Part shown: positions 22,700-32,457 of the stretch, piece after piece
Position numbering within the stretch: position 1 is the first letter of the stretch
How the letters are laid out: every line of letters starts with the position of its first letter
DNA from: Lithodes maja
Lineage: Eukaryota; Arthropoda; Malacostraca; Decapoda; Lithodidae
Length of the DNA stretch: 64,000 nt
Reading direction: 5' to 3'
Assembly: GCA_037953745.1 (NCBI GenBank)
Contig: JBAKBP010004260.1
Coordinates: 62,001 to 126,000 of the forward strand
Program-made: the position numbers and the translations under genes
The notes under the pieces: model-generated
Databases searched by the model: none
Told to the model about the DNA's origin: nothing
What the model saw: only the letters and a program-made list of their open reading frames with translations

Positions 22700-23410
22700 T
22701 AGGACTAACTCACATGCCGTGTGTTCCTAGGCCTCCAACAGCGCAGTCTTCGACCCATGCGTGGTTGAGCTGAAAGTGTTCTTGTCTGAGAAAACAACTC
22801 TTGGTTGGGAGAGAGGTATCCTGACCAGGATTCGAACCCACTCACTCCAGGTATGTTTGGGAGAGTTGGGCACCGTAACCACTCGGCCATGAGCGGATAA
22901 AGGAAGCCATCTTTATTCTTATTTGAAGAAACCCCGCCAACTCGGCTAAGTGGTACAATTTTAATCGTCCTGGTACTATTATGGAACCTCTCTGACATTA
23001 TCAAAACAACTCGTTCACAATAGTCAATGCCCTGGTCAACAAATAGTCGAGCGAAATCAAGCCTAGTTTGTTTGTGCCTCTTGGTTAGCTTTGGCTTGAC
23101 TGCTGGTCATCTATGTTTACATCCCATCTCCTTCAATCTCTTGCGTATAGTTTCTGTAGAAGCTTGAAATTGCAAATGTTGCTTAGCTTCGTCGGCATTG
23201 GAGAATGAATGGTTATACATATACTGTTTAATTTCTTGGTCCTGTTATGACGTGGTTTTCCGCTTAGCTCCACTTCTATGTCGGTTTGTCAGTTGCCCTT
23301 CTTCCCACCTTATTTTGCCACCGGTAAACGTTCCGACACCCCACTCTCGCTCATCCCAACCATACTACAGCGTTCAGCAACCTTAGCAGCCTGATGAGCC
23401 ATGACTTGCT
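22700..23410 (-). pseudogene. Tc1/mariner-like transposase relic, interrupted by a SINE
   Basis: Minus-strand fragments in order: MAHQAAKVAERCSMVGMSES (helix-turn-helix-like), then in another frame ADEAKQHLQFQASTETIRKR, LKEMGCKHR-stop-PAVKPK, and LTKRHKQTRLDFARLFVDQG, then IDYCERVV (where W.RV.FSDE is expected, containing the first catalytic Asp, here lost). After the SINE at 22757-22905 comes GRRLRCWRPRNTRH, matching the (G/W)R.WRP sequence downstream of that Asp in Tc1 enzymes. Frameshifts and stops show it is dead. Confidence 0.6.
22757..22905 (-). mobile_element. tRNA-derived SINE (Leu/Ser-like head) nested in the Tc1 relic
   Basis: The minus strand reads an A-box-like TGGCCGAGTGGTT (22889-22877) and a B-box-like GGGTTCGAATCC (22841-22829), with spacing typical of a long-variable-arm tRNA such as Ser or Leu. 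The A- and B-box motifs are intact, but there is no acceptor stem, so this is a SINE head rather than a tRNA gene. The body runs toward 22757; the 3' end is approximate. Confidence 0.65.
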
Positions 23411-23719
23411 GAATGGATGACTAGGTGTGATGTGGGCAAGAGAGTATTGAGGATTTTCTGATCACCTCAGTTTCCAATCATTACAGCTTCACGTTTTTTT
23501 TTTTTTTTTTACTGAAAAAAGCTCGATCGGGGAATATATTGCGTAAAGTGTTAATGCATGGTTGGAGTGGCTGTAGATATGCATGTAATCTGTAATCAGC
23601 CAATTGCCGATATTTGGATTTTGAGTGTTTGGTTGACCTGTACGGTACCCGGTACTCGTCCAGCTAGTAATAGACCACCAACTCTAAAAAAGACGTCGTA
23701 AGTGGCCTCTTATTCCAGA
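23411..23719. other. non-coding stretch with a T run
   Basis: A T19 run lies at about 23493-23511. Otherwise no recognisable feature. Confidence 0.4.
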
Positions 23720-23855
23720 GGCCTATTTATACTGCTAGGTCTAAAGAGGCGCATTGTGTAAGAAGAATTGCCTAAATGTTTCTTTCCCGCCCGGGAATGG
23801 AACCCGTGTCCTACTGGCTGTGAACCAAGTGCGCTAACCAATATGCTACGGACCC
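23720..23855 (-). mobile_element. tRNA-derived SINE
   Basis: The minus strand has TTAGCGCACTTGGTT (A box, about 23839-23825) and GGGTTCCATTCCCGG (B box, about 23806-23792), 30-35 bp apart as in tRNAs. An unrelated body follows (GAAAGAAACATTTAGGC). No cloverleaf closure, so not a functional tRNA gene. It abuts the (TG)n at 23856-23881. Confidence 0.6.
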
Positions 23856-23881
23856 CTGTGTGTGTGTGTGTGTGTGTGTGT

Positions 23882-24210
23882 ACAAAGGAGTACAAAGGAA
23901 ATCAAGCAAAAACAGATCTAGTGACCCTTCTAGGCTGCTTGTCCTCCAAAACACTGAGGATCAAGTGTCCAAACAGTGGTTTAGAGTAGGTAAGGGAAAA
24001 TTGGAAAGGGAAATACTGCCCTGGAACTAATGTCCATGGCAGGATTAGGAAGTTAGTAGGGGACAGATGGGTTAGTAACTGAGGGGGGGATAAAATAAAG
24101 TTATTCATTTACAAACGCAGTCAGTCACGGGTTTGATGCAAGATACTTGTCTAGGCGAAGTTTAAAATAATCAACGGTGCTGCAGTCTATAACGTCTCGG
24201 GGAAGCCCAT

Positions 24211-24212
<2 letters not shown>
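23882..24212 (-). mobile_element. LINE beta 3'-end fragment (dead on arrival) inside (TG)n
   Basis: About 330 bp align with 16294-16623: the 3' UTR plus the last codons of ORF2 (TTCATTTACAAACGCAGTCA in both). (TG)n lies on both sides (23856-23881 and 24213-24251), so the element sits in, or recruited, a dinucleotide array. The reading frame is decayed (indels and substitutions relative to the longer copy). Confidence 0.85.
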
Positions 24213-24257
<45 letters not shown>

Positions 24258-24439
24258 TCTGTAAAATAGAACTTAAATTATATACCCGGTAAACTAAATG
24301 TTTAGTTATACTCCCATATATTTCCATAGTAGACATAATTTCATCGAAGTTAGATTCTATAATCATAATACGGTAATGATAATTGTCTATATTCTAATAG
24401 TATCTCATAGAAACAGTAAAAACTTTAGCTGTATATTAA

Positions 24440-24646
24440 CCCTTTGAATACCAGCGACGTCTTTTCAATTTTATTCTAGCTATATTTAGACGATATTATG
24501 CAGCTTAGGAAGGATCTGTGGTAGTTAAAAGGCTTGGTTGAGATAGTTTGAAGCCTTATTATGGCTAGAGGCCTTTCCGAAGCTGAATAAAATCGCGTAA
24601 TAGTTGCTAGAATAGGAAGAAAAGGACGTCGCCGGTACAGTATGTG
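24440..24646. mobile_element. TTAA-type palindromic MITE, copy 2
   Basis: Flanked by TTAA at 24436-24439 and 24647-24650. It starts CCCTTTGAATACCAGCGACG. The right end is the decayed inverse (CGTCGCCGGTACAGTATGTG), and the arms CCAGCGACGTCTTTT / AAAAGGACGTCGCCGG are inverted. The central CAGCTTAGGAAGGATCTGTG is shared with the copies at 30247 and 41658. TTAA duplications and CCC starts are piggyBac hallmarks, so it is probably mobilised by a piggyBac transposase. Confidence 0.75.
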
Positions 24647-24665
24647 TTAATACACGTTCTTATCA

Positions 24666-27600
24666 TTAACCCGGGAGCTGCAGGAAGACTCTTAAGAGTT
24701 CCCCCGGCGGACTGCGGGAAGACTCTTAAGAGCGAGGCTTTTGAACGCGTACCAAAACCGCGCGTTTATAGGCAGGCGGCTAAAAATTGGTGTGGGTATA
24801 GTACTACATGTCAACTCTCGACACCACCCCGCCACACGCTCGCCCCGCACTCGTGCAAGCACCACCGCGCCAGTAACCAAGCACTAGTCATGGAGCCCAC
24901 ACGTCCCTCACGCTCGCTCCCTGATGACACAACCAGCCCTCCTTCTGGTGGTATCAGCTGCCGTGGAAGGCAGAGGGTGGCTGCTAAAGACCCTAGCTAC
25001 CAGTACGACATGCCCTACAGCTCGGAGGACGAAACACCAGCACCCAAAGCGCGAAAAACACGTGCAAGCACGGCAAAGGTACAGAGGTCATTGGTGTTTT
25101 GGGACACTGCCACCACGACCCAGGCCACTGCAACAACCACTACCACCACCACTGCCACCCCTGCCACCAGTACCAGCGACGCAGGAAGCCGCCCTAGGGC
25201 TGCAGAACCTGCGGGGGCAGGCAAAATCAAAGGCACGGGCGTAGGGAAGAGAACCTGTACGCCAGCCACAGTGACCCTACTACCACCACCACCACCAGCC
25301 GCCCCTGGCCCGGCTGGCCCTGCTGCCCCTGTCGCCCCTGCCGCCCCTGCTGCCCCTGCCCAAGGAAAAGGGAAGGGGAAAGGGAAGGTGAAGGGGAAAG
25401 GGAGAGGGAAAGCGACTGCTGGCCCTGCCGGCCCTGCCGTCCCTGCCGGCCCTGCTGCCCCTGCCGCCCCTGCAACCCCTGCTGCCCCTGCTGCCCCTGC
25501 CCAAGGAACAGGGAAAGAGAAAGGGAAAGGGGCAACAGGCACCACCATCATCTTGCCTGCCTCCAGGGCCACAAGACCACGCACTACTGCCGCCCCTGCC
25601 GCCCCTGCCGACGCCCCTGCCGGCCCTGCCGACGCCCCTGCCGGCCCTTCTGTCCCTGTCCATAAGACTCCCGTACGTGCTACAGTGACCCGAAAAACTC
25701 TGACACCATCCAAGTATGCCGCCCTGCTGTTTGATGGTGATTCGCAGGGCATTGGCAGCCCGGGTTTCGACGACGACGCCCTAGCACGGGACCAAGGGTG
25801 GGGGGATTTGGGAGTGGACAGTGGCAGTGAGTCCGACGTCGGTGACGAGAATGAGGAAGGGCATCTGTCAAGTGAAGAGGAGGGTGATGATGATGCTGTG
25901 TTGTATCGCGACCATGAGAGCGATATTTCAGACGCAGAAGCAGACGCAGACGACATTCCGATCCCTGGCATGCCTTCGTTCGAGTGGTCTGACGGGGTCA
26001 ATTTTGTACCTGACGTGCCCCAGTTCAATCCTGGGACGTCAGGTACAACTGACGACTGGCCCTGTGACGAGCACGCAAACGAAAGCGTCTTCTTCCTCGC
26101 TTTTTTCGATTTTGAGGTAATGACTTACATTGTTGCCCAAACAAACGCCTACTACAGGTGGGTGTTTGGCAGATTGGACGTCATTTCTCCAAAAGCGAGA
26201 ATACGAGGCTGGGTGGATACGCCTGTGGAAGAATTCATGACGTTCTTTGCCTTGTTGTTCCTCATGCCTCTTTGCAAGAAGCATGTGATGCAACACTACT
26301 GGAAGCACGACCCTCTCATCGCCACCCCAACTTTCAATAAGTTCATGACTCGTGACAGATTTTTGTTGCTGCTAAGATTTATGCACTTTGCAGACAACGA
26401 AAATCCTAACAGGATTGACAGGATATGGAAAGTTCGGGATGTGTTCACCATGTTGTTGGAGAGGTATAGGAAATACTTTTACCCCTTCCTCAATTTGGTG
26501 ATTGATGAGTCGCTCGTGCTCTTCAAAGGATGTCTTGTTTTCAAGCAGTATATCCCCTTGAAATGGCATAGGTTCGGAATCAAGCTCTTCATTTTGTGTG
26601 ACTGTGAAACTGGAATAGTGCTTGACATGATCGTGTATACAGGCACTGACATTGACGTACCGAAAGCCGCTGCCGGTGACCCCATGGGCATGTCAGGTGC
26701 CATCGTCAGGAAAATGTTGGCACCTTACCTGGGCAAAGGCGACATCATCTACACTGACAACTGGTATACTTCTCCTGCTCTCTGCCAGTTTCTTCATGAC
26801 AACCAAACGGGGTCATGTGGGACTGTCAGAAAGACAAAGTTTATGCCTAAGTTCACCGGTAATGTCATTCCTCTTACAGATGCCTCCTCCAGTGACACAC
26901 CTTCTGAAGACGACCTGGCCCAGGAACACCGCTAGAGGCATGTCCGAAGAAGGCGACAAAAGGGGCAGAAATACAAGCAGCTAGAAAAGTCTGGGAAAGT
27001 GATAGCCCTGAAGTGGAAGGACAAACGAGACGTCCACCTGCTTTCCACCATCCACACAGGTGCCCAGATGGGGTCTGGTAAAATCCACTACAAAACCAGG
27101 AAGACCATCTACAAGCCCGACATGGTAATGGAATATACCAAGAACATGCGCCTGGTGGACAAGGCTGACTGTCAGCTGTCAGGCGTTGAGTGTCTGAGGA
27201 AGTCTGTGAAGTGGTATCACAAGCTCTTCCTCCACCTAGTTGACATCACGATGCTCAACGCCTACAACTTGTGGTTGGTGAAGAGGGAGATGTACCCAAA
27301 CCAGAAGCTGAAATTCCGGGAGTTCGTGTATAACGTGGCATACCAACTCCTGGAGAAGTATGGCACCACCACTCACAGACGTACGGCATGGCGTGGGGAT
27401 CACGTTCCTGACAGAATCCAGCTGGGTGTCGAAAGACACTACCCAACCAACACCGAGCTGATTGGCACTTGTCACAGGCAGGTGCAGTGCCACGTCTGCA
27501 GCTCCAGTGTGAGAAAACCCCACGTCACCAAAAGAGTCACCTCAATGTGCGCGGAGTGCAAAGTTGCACTCTGCTTGGGTGACTGCTTCAGGGACTACCA

Positions 27601-28010
27601 CACCTTCAAAAAATACTGAGTGTCGCCCCCTGTCCTGCCCTGCCCTGGACTCGCCCCGTGCCCTGCCCTGGACTCGCCGCCTGCCCTGCACTGCCCTGGA
27701 CTCGCGCCCTACCTTACCTGACCTGACCTAATTGATCACGCTACCTCATAATGAAACATATATATTATATAATGTATAAGTTCCAAAGATGTCCCTGTGA
27801 TATAGCTATTACATTATATAATTATATGCTTCATTATTTAGTTTATAAGTTTCAAAGATTTACATGTAATATGCCTTCTTTTTTTAGTATATCAATATAT
27901 ATGTTTGTATAGCCTAAATAATGTGTAAATATTTTCTTACCTCAAATGAATTGTACAAAAATAAATATATTTCAATAAATCCTGTGAAACCTACTAAGAT
28001 AATAAAATAA
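24666..28010 (+). mobile_element. piggyBac-like DNA transposon (right terminus not found)
   Basis: A candidate left end is TTAA (24666-24669) followed by CCCGGGAGCTGCAGG, with the subterminal direct repeat GGAAGACTCTTAAGAG at 24683-24698 and 24717-24732. The transposase gene follows at 24890-27619, then a GC-rich tandem tract (GCCCTGCCCTGGACTCGCC units, about 27630-27710) and AATAAA signals at 27960 and 27974. No matching inverted repeat plus TTAA was found downstream, so the right limit is set at the presumed polyadenylation region. Confidence 0.65.
24890..27619 (+). pseudogene. piggyBac-like transposase with a single in-frame TAG
   Basis: ATG 24890 (context GTCATGG) opens a 909-codon frame broken only by TAG at 26933-26935 (codon 682). 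The N-terminal about 300 residues are low complexity: Thr tract, two Ala/Pro/Gly blocks of GPAAP type, and Lys/Gly-rich KGKGK runs; then an acidic Ser/Asp/Glu region. The DDE transposase core follows: FFALLFLMPLCKK, RFLLLLRFMHFADNEN, IDESLVLFKG (Asp539), IIYTDNWYTSPALCQF (Asp623) and MRLVDKADCQ (Asp757, Asp760). The C-terminus is a Cys/His-rich domain (CHVCSSS, CAECKVALC) ending FRDYHTFKKY. The stop removes the third catalytic Asp and the Cys-rich DNA-binding domain. Confidence 0.88.
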
Positions 28011-28137
28011 AACAAAAAAAAACAAGGTCATGTCATTGTATTCTTACAATATGATATATTCTATGAATATTTCATATTGTAAAAAAAAAAAAAATATCAA
28101 AATTTATCTAAACAGTATAAAACCTTCCCCATAACCC
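28011..28137. other. AT-rich 3' flank of the piggyBac gene
   Basis: Contains an A14 run near 28081 and an inverted pair CAATATGATATATTC/ATTTCATATTG. No coding content. Confidence 0.4.
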
Positions 28138-28212
28138 CCTCCTGGATTCGATCCCACTACCCTACCACACTTTGAGTTTTCCAGTCCTCGACCTTACCAA
28201 CCATGCCACAGG
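28138..28212 (-). mobile_element. tRNA-like SINE head
   Basis: The minus strand carries GGGATCGAATCCAGG (B-box-like, about 28155-28141) and ATGGTTGGTAAGGTCGAGGA (A-box region, about 28204-28185). Spacing suits a tRNA with a variable arm. The acceptor stem is not closed, so it is read as a SINE remnant rather than a gene. Confidence 0.5.
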
Positions 28213-29045
28213 AGCTCATACCAAATGTCACTCAAAACTTCGTGTCTACAATCTAAATAACAATATACAAAAACAAAAAATGAATTATCCCACCAATTTA
28301 CGTTTGTAAATTGATGGGATTATTAATTATATCATGCAAAGGTTTATAAAAGTTTGTCTCTGTCAAAAATTAGTAATTATATAACTTTATTCTGTCAAAA
28401 ATTGCCCAAACACTCAGCAAAATTGCCCCTCTCAGTGTGACTCCACTCATTATCACACGGTCAAGCGGTCACGGGGTGACCCTTGCCGCTCCTTGCTGCT
28501 CCAGCCACAGCAGCTATGTCTGGGAACAAAATTTGTATAAATACAATAATGTATAAAATACTCTTCACAAATACATTTGTATTGTATAATATTGTAAAAA
28601 AAATGAATAATAACTGTGTGGGTGTCGAAAATTGCTCAACCATCTTTCTTATGTCTCGCCTATGCGCGTATATTGGATTATACATAGTCATGACTGTCAT
28701 ACAAATACTTGCAGTAGGTCTCGAATATACATTTAGATTGCATATTACTTGGAAATAAATAAATATAAGTTTCTCTGGTGGCAATCTACCCTTTCGCAAG
28801 TGTAAGGAGACGTCTCACCAGTCTATATTTAGCTCTCTATCAAAAAAGGCAATCTGCCTATGTTTACTGACCACCTCGTTGCTGGTCTATAATATAGTAC
28901 TTTATTTACAGTCAATGGCCTACATGTTTCTGTGGTACTTCACATGTGTCTAAAATGCAATGTCTGCTTGCATAAATATGCAATTCTGAAGTCCATTTAT
29001 ACGTACGACATACGCAATTATGCATGTCTCACTTTCTCTCTCTCT
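28213..29045. other. non-coding stretch, nothing firm
   Basis: Repeats of GTCAAAAATT(A/G) near 28365 and 28396 and a palindrome ACGTTTGTAAATTGATGGGA nearby. The 112- and 91-codon ORFs overlap on opposite strands and show no family signature. Confidence 0.45.
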
Positions 29046-30143
29046 CCATTCCTGACTCATGTTATTGTAGACCTCTTGGTGGCAACGAACACCAGACACC
29101 TGCTAGACATAAGGTTCAAAATCCCAAGACATCCATACGCCTGGGGCGCCTCCACAATTATCACACAGCTCCGTATGTTTCTTGATAGCTGCGTATGTTT
29201 CTCCCTTCCTTCACTCTCTCCATGACTCACTCCCTGCCTCCCTCCCACCCACCCACCCCCACCCACCCTTTTAAGCTTCCGTCTGCTAGAAACTCATTGA
29301 TAATGTGCGTAAATATCGCATAAATTGGTCTATATGCGGTATATATATTGATATATGGCACGTCTACATACGTACAAGTCTGTATTATAGCATGACAGTG
29401 CTCTAAGTACAAGATATAAGTGATATTTATGGCGTAACACACCCTCTCCCCCTTTCATTCCCAGCACAACTCAATCACACCTTGGTTCACGCATAGAAAC
29501 TCATTGATAATGTGCGTAAATATCGCATGAATTGGTCTATATGCGGTATATATATTGATATATGGCACGTCTACATACGTACAAGTCTGTATTATAGCAT
29601 GACAGTGCTCTAAGTACGAGATATACGTAATATTATAGCGCAAACCACACTCTCATCTCATAAATTGCCGCCAAACCTCCAACCCATCTTCATTCCCGCC
29701 TAAAAATTCTTTGATAATTCCCTTATATATTGCAATTTTTGGTCACTATGAGGCATATTCATTGTTATATGGGTGGCCTACACACGTATACGTACTCTAC
29801 ATAGCCTAAAAGGGATAAAAAAAGGAGATATACGTGATAATACGCGGTAACCCACCCCCTCCTCCCTCTGGTTCGCGTGAAAATTCGGCAGGGAAATCTC
29901 GCCGCTCGATGACAATCTAGCCGCGTGGTGCCATTCGCTCCACATTTTTCAACTACGGACCGTTCCCCCCCCCCCCCCCCAGACATTTTTTGGGGGGTCA
30001 AATATATATGGGCCGATGCACGCAAACATTCCCTACACGCTGATGTACTTTTTATCGAAATTGGCAATGGGTCCCAAAATCATCATACATGCGCACAGTA
30101 TGACCCTGAAAGAAAAACAAACTGTGCGCTGCAGAGAGGTTAA
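29046..30143. repeat. dispersed repeat A, copy 2
   Basis: Same orientation, order and nearly the same length as 8422-9523 (1098 versus 1102 bp). Monomers 1 and 2 here (near 29287 and 29497) are closer to each other than in copy 1, both with ATTGATAATGTGCGTAAATA. The third lies near 29700 and the poly-C/poly-G hairpin near 29966-29997. It ends GAGAGGTTAA. Host sequence on both sides differs from copy 1, so these are independent insertions, not a segmental duplication. Confidence 0.8.
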
Positions 30144-30246
30144 TAATATTACCTGATGCAGATGTTGCAAATAAAACTACTCGTATAACCCAGCACTGCA
30201 AGATAATGCAGATTATAGCATGCCTGTATTATCTAAAGAGTGTTAA

Positions 30247-30452
30247 CCCCTTGAAGCTCTGATGCGTTTTAGCACTTTATTTTGGCTATCATTAGACAAT
30301 TTTATGCAGCTTAGGAAGGATCTGTGGTTATTAAAAGGGTAAAGACTAGCTCGATCAACCCTCTGACTTCCATATACCCTTCCTAATCTGAATAAAATCG
30401 TCTAATAATTACCACAACACAGAACAGAAATGCGTATCGGATCTTGAAAGGG
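30247..30452. mobile_element. TTAA-type palindromic MITE, copy 3 (best preserved)
   Basis: 206 bp between TTAA 30243-30246 and TTAA 30453-30456. The ends are CCCCTTGAAGCTCTGATGCG and, inverted from the right, CCCTTTCAAGATCCGATACG. Internal arms TTAGACAATTTTATGCAGC and TGAATAAAATCGTCTAATAA form a near-palindrome around a TAAAAGGGTAAAGACTAG core. No ORF. Confidence 0.85.
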
Positions 30453-30609
30453 TTAATTAGATAAAAGAACAATTATTTACACCTCATTGTTTTATCAAGG
30501 AAATTAGTGAAGAATGTGGGTTTATAACACTGAACTTTGCCTTCCGTTTCTGTGTGTGCGTGTGTGTTAATTAATCTACAAATAGTGTAGCGTGAACATT
30601 GATTGATAT

Positions 30610-30615
30610 TAACCT

Positions 30616-30681
<66 letters not shown>

Positions 30682-30955
30682 AGAGAGGGAGAGAGCGACT
30701 TCTAATATGATACAAACAAATCATGATAGCAATATTGTCATATGTAGCACCCAGCATGCTAGTACTGTGTCTGTGTGCCCTGGTTGTGGTAGCTCAGGCG
30801 GTGGCGCCTGCCTAGACACCACGGCCCCTGCTAGACACGACCACACACACGGGATTGGGACGGAAGTGCAAACTAGACAGGTGCCACGTACCTAATATTG
30901 TCGCAAAATTTAGTTGGGCTACTGTACATCGTTATTCTCTATATCTTAAGAGTAC
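30610..30955. repeat. dispersed repeat B, copy 2 (inverted relative to copy 1)
   Basis: Reverse complement of 19409-19720, with the microsatellite as (GA)n at 30619-30678 followed by TGATAGCAATATTGTCATAT and, at the far end, AATTTAGTTGGGCTACTGTA. The conserved middle is GC-rich (GGCGGTGGCGCCTGCCTAGA). Confidence 0.75.
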
Positions 30956-31268
30956 ACTCTTTGTATAGAACGCTTGCATGGCTGCAATATAAATCTGAAT
31001 AAGTATGTGCACACATACTTATACATATACCATCGCAGCAGAAGAACGTGTATATAGCAATATTGCTACAATGCGAGAAGAAAGTATTGGAGAAATTGTA
31101 TGTTAAAAGAAGTAAGCATTTTTGTGGGTGTGTGTGTGTGGGTGCAGATTGGGTCAGGTAAGGGTTACAATGGAACGTCAATCCTCAGGCCAGATCAAAT
31201 GAGGGATTGAAAAGGGCAAAACTGGAAACAGCTAAGGGGGATTATAGCATTGAGGACATTCTTATGCA

Positions 31269-31302
<34 letters not shown>

Positions 31303-31632
31303 CGAGAGAGAGAGAGAGAGAGAGAGACAAGGTGAAATGTGGAAAAGTTGTACATTTTGTTAAAGGTTGAAACACATGGATGATAATACACTAGCAATAA
31401 TGGAAACAAAAGTAACAGTAATGATAAAACAATAATAATTATACATAGATAGGGGCATGTATGAGTGACCCATGCCACACAAGCCAATTTTCCCTACTCA
31501 AAATCGGTGTATTAGTAAAACTCTATTCAATTTATTAGTATACCTTTTGACCATAAGAACCGCAAAACGTGAAAGTATTACCTCATATGAAATATATACA
31601 GTATAGTAAATATAATCATAAAAGTATATGAA
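30956..31632. repeat. unique AT-rich sequence with (TG)n and (GA)n microsatellites
   Basis: (TG)n at 31122-31140 and 31271-31299, then (GA)n at 31304-31326. ORFs here are repeat shadows. It ends at the left boundary of the BEL/Pao element. Confidence 0.75.
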
Positions 31633-32418
31633 TGTGGTAAACTATCAATGGAAGTTAAATATTACTAAGCTATAATGAATCAAATAAAATCAATCTAAAT
31701 GAAAACTACTCTATATCTAAATTGAATTCAATCTGAAACAAGCTAATTTATATCCAAAGGTCTCACATAACAAATGTATATATAGGGTAAGGTTATAAGG
31801 GTTAATATTAGCCAGGAATTAACTCACCAATAGTTCCACGTGGCAATGAGGCAAGGGAGAAAGTTTTACCCAATATGGTGGTGGACAATGGGGAACGAGA
31901 CTTCGGTCCCAAGACTCAAGTCAAGTTAAAGAAAGAATAAATGATTACATGGGAATGGACATGAATAATATGCTTATCAGTCAGTCATGATGTCGATGAG
32001 AGCGTCGTGATGGTGTAGCTGAGTGTATTGCTGTATGTGTATTGTAATTACAGGCACAAAAGCACGATCAACTGAGGGCGGAAAATTAGATGTTAACTGG
32101 TTGGTGTTCGTGAAGGCTCTGGCGTACCTCCAAAGCACACCTTGCTGCCTTGGCAAACCGCCAGGAGCCCAAATTATCGTACCGCATTTAGGTTGCTCTA
32201 TACGATAAATTATATTAATATATACGATAAATTCATATATACTACATAAGACCATGGCAATATTGCTTAATAGCATATTAGGCCTTTTATAACTTAACTT
32301 ATTTACAATCTTATAATATACGATCTACTCGTCCTACGTCGTGCTGTAGGAGAGATCGTGACGTCACAGAGACATAAGAGATCACAAAAGAGTCATATTC
32401 TATCGTATTTATACGATA
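31633..32418 (-). repeat. BEL/Pao 3' LTR
   Basis: Pairs with 38159-38944. On the minus strand it begins TATCGTATAAATACGATAG (itself a small palindrome) and ends GATAGTTTACCACA. The expected TG start is replaced by TATC in both copies, while the CA end is present. The small ORFs it contains are identical in both LTRs and have no protein-like features. Confidence 0.93.
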
Positions 32419-32457
32419 CACTCCCCCCACAAAAAAGACCTGAACCCCACCTTAAAC

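Noticed and set aside
22828..22892. tRNA gene (Ser/Leu-like)
   Set aside because: Good A and B boxes but no acceptor-stem pairing, and it sits in a SINE body.
23792..23839. tRNA gene
   Set aside because: A/B boxes only; flanking sequence does not close a cloverleaf.
24644..24889. Upstream 82-codon extension of the piggyBac transposase
   Set aside because: Starts at a GTG inside the neighbouring MITE and crosses the presumed transposon terminus; ATG 24890 is the better start.
25015..26028. 337-codon ORF on the minus strand over the piggyBac N-terminus
   Set aside because: Mirror of the Ala/Pro/Gly repeats of the plus-strand transposase; Gly/Ala/Pro low complexity with no domain.
31977..32276. 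99-codon ORF, identical again at 38503-38802
   Set aside because: Lies inside the BEL/Pao LTRs. Identity reflects LTR duplication; no protein features, and it would be antisense or overlapping the LTR promoter region.
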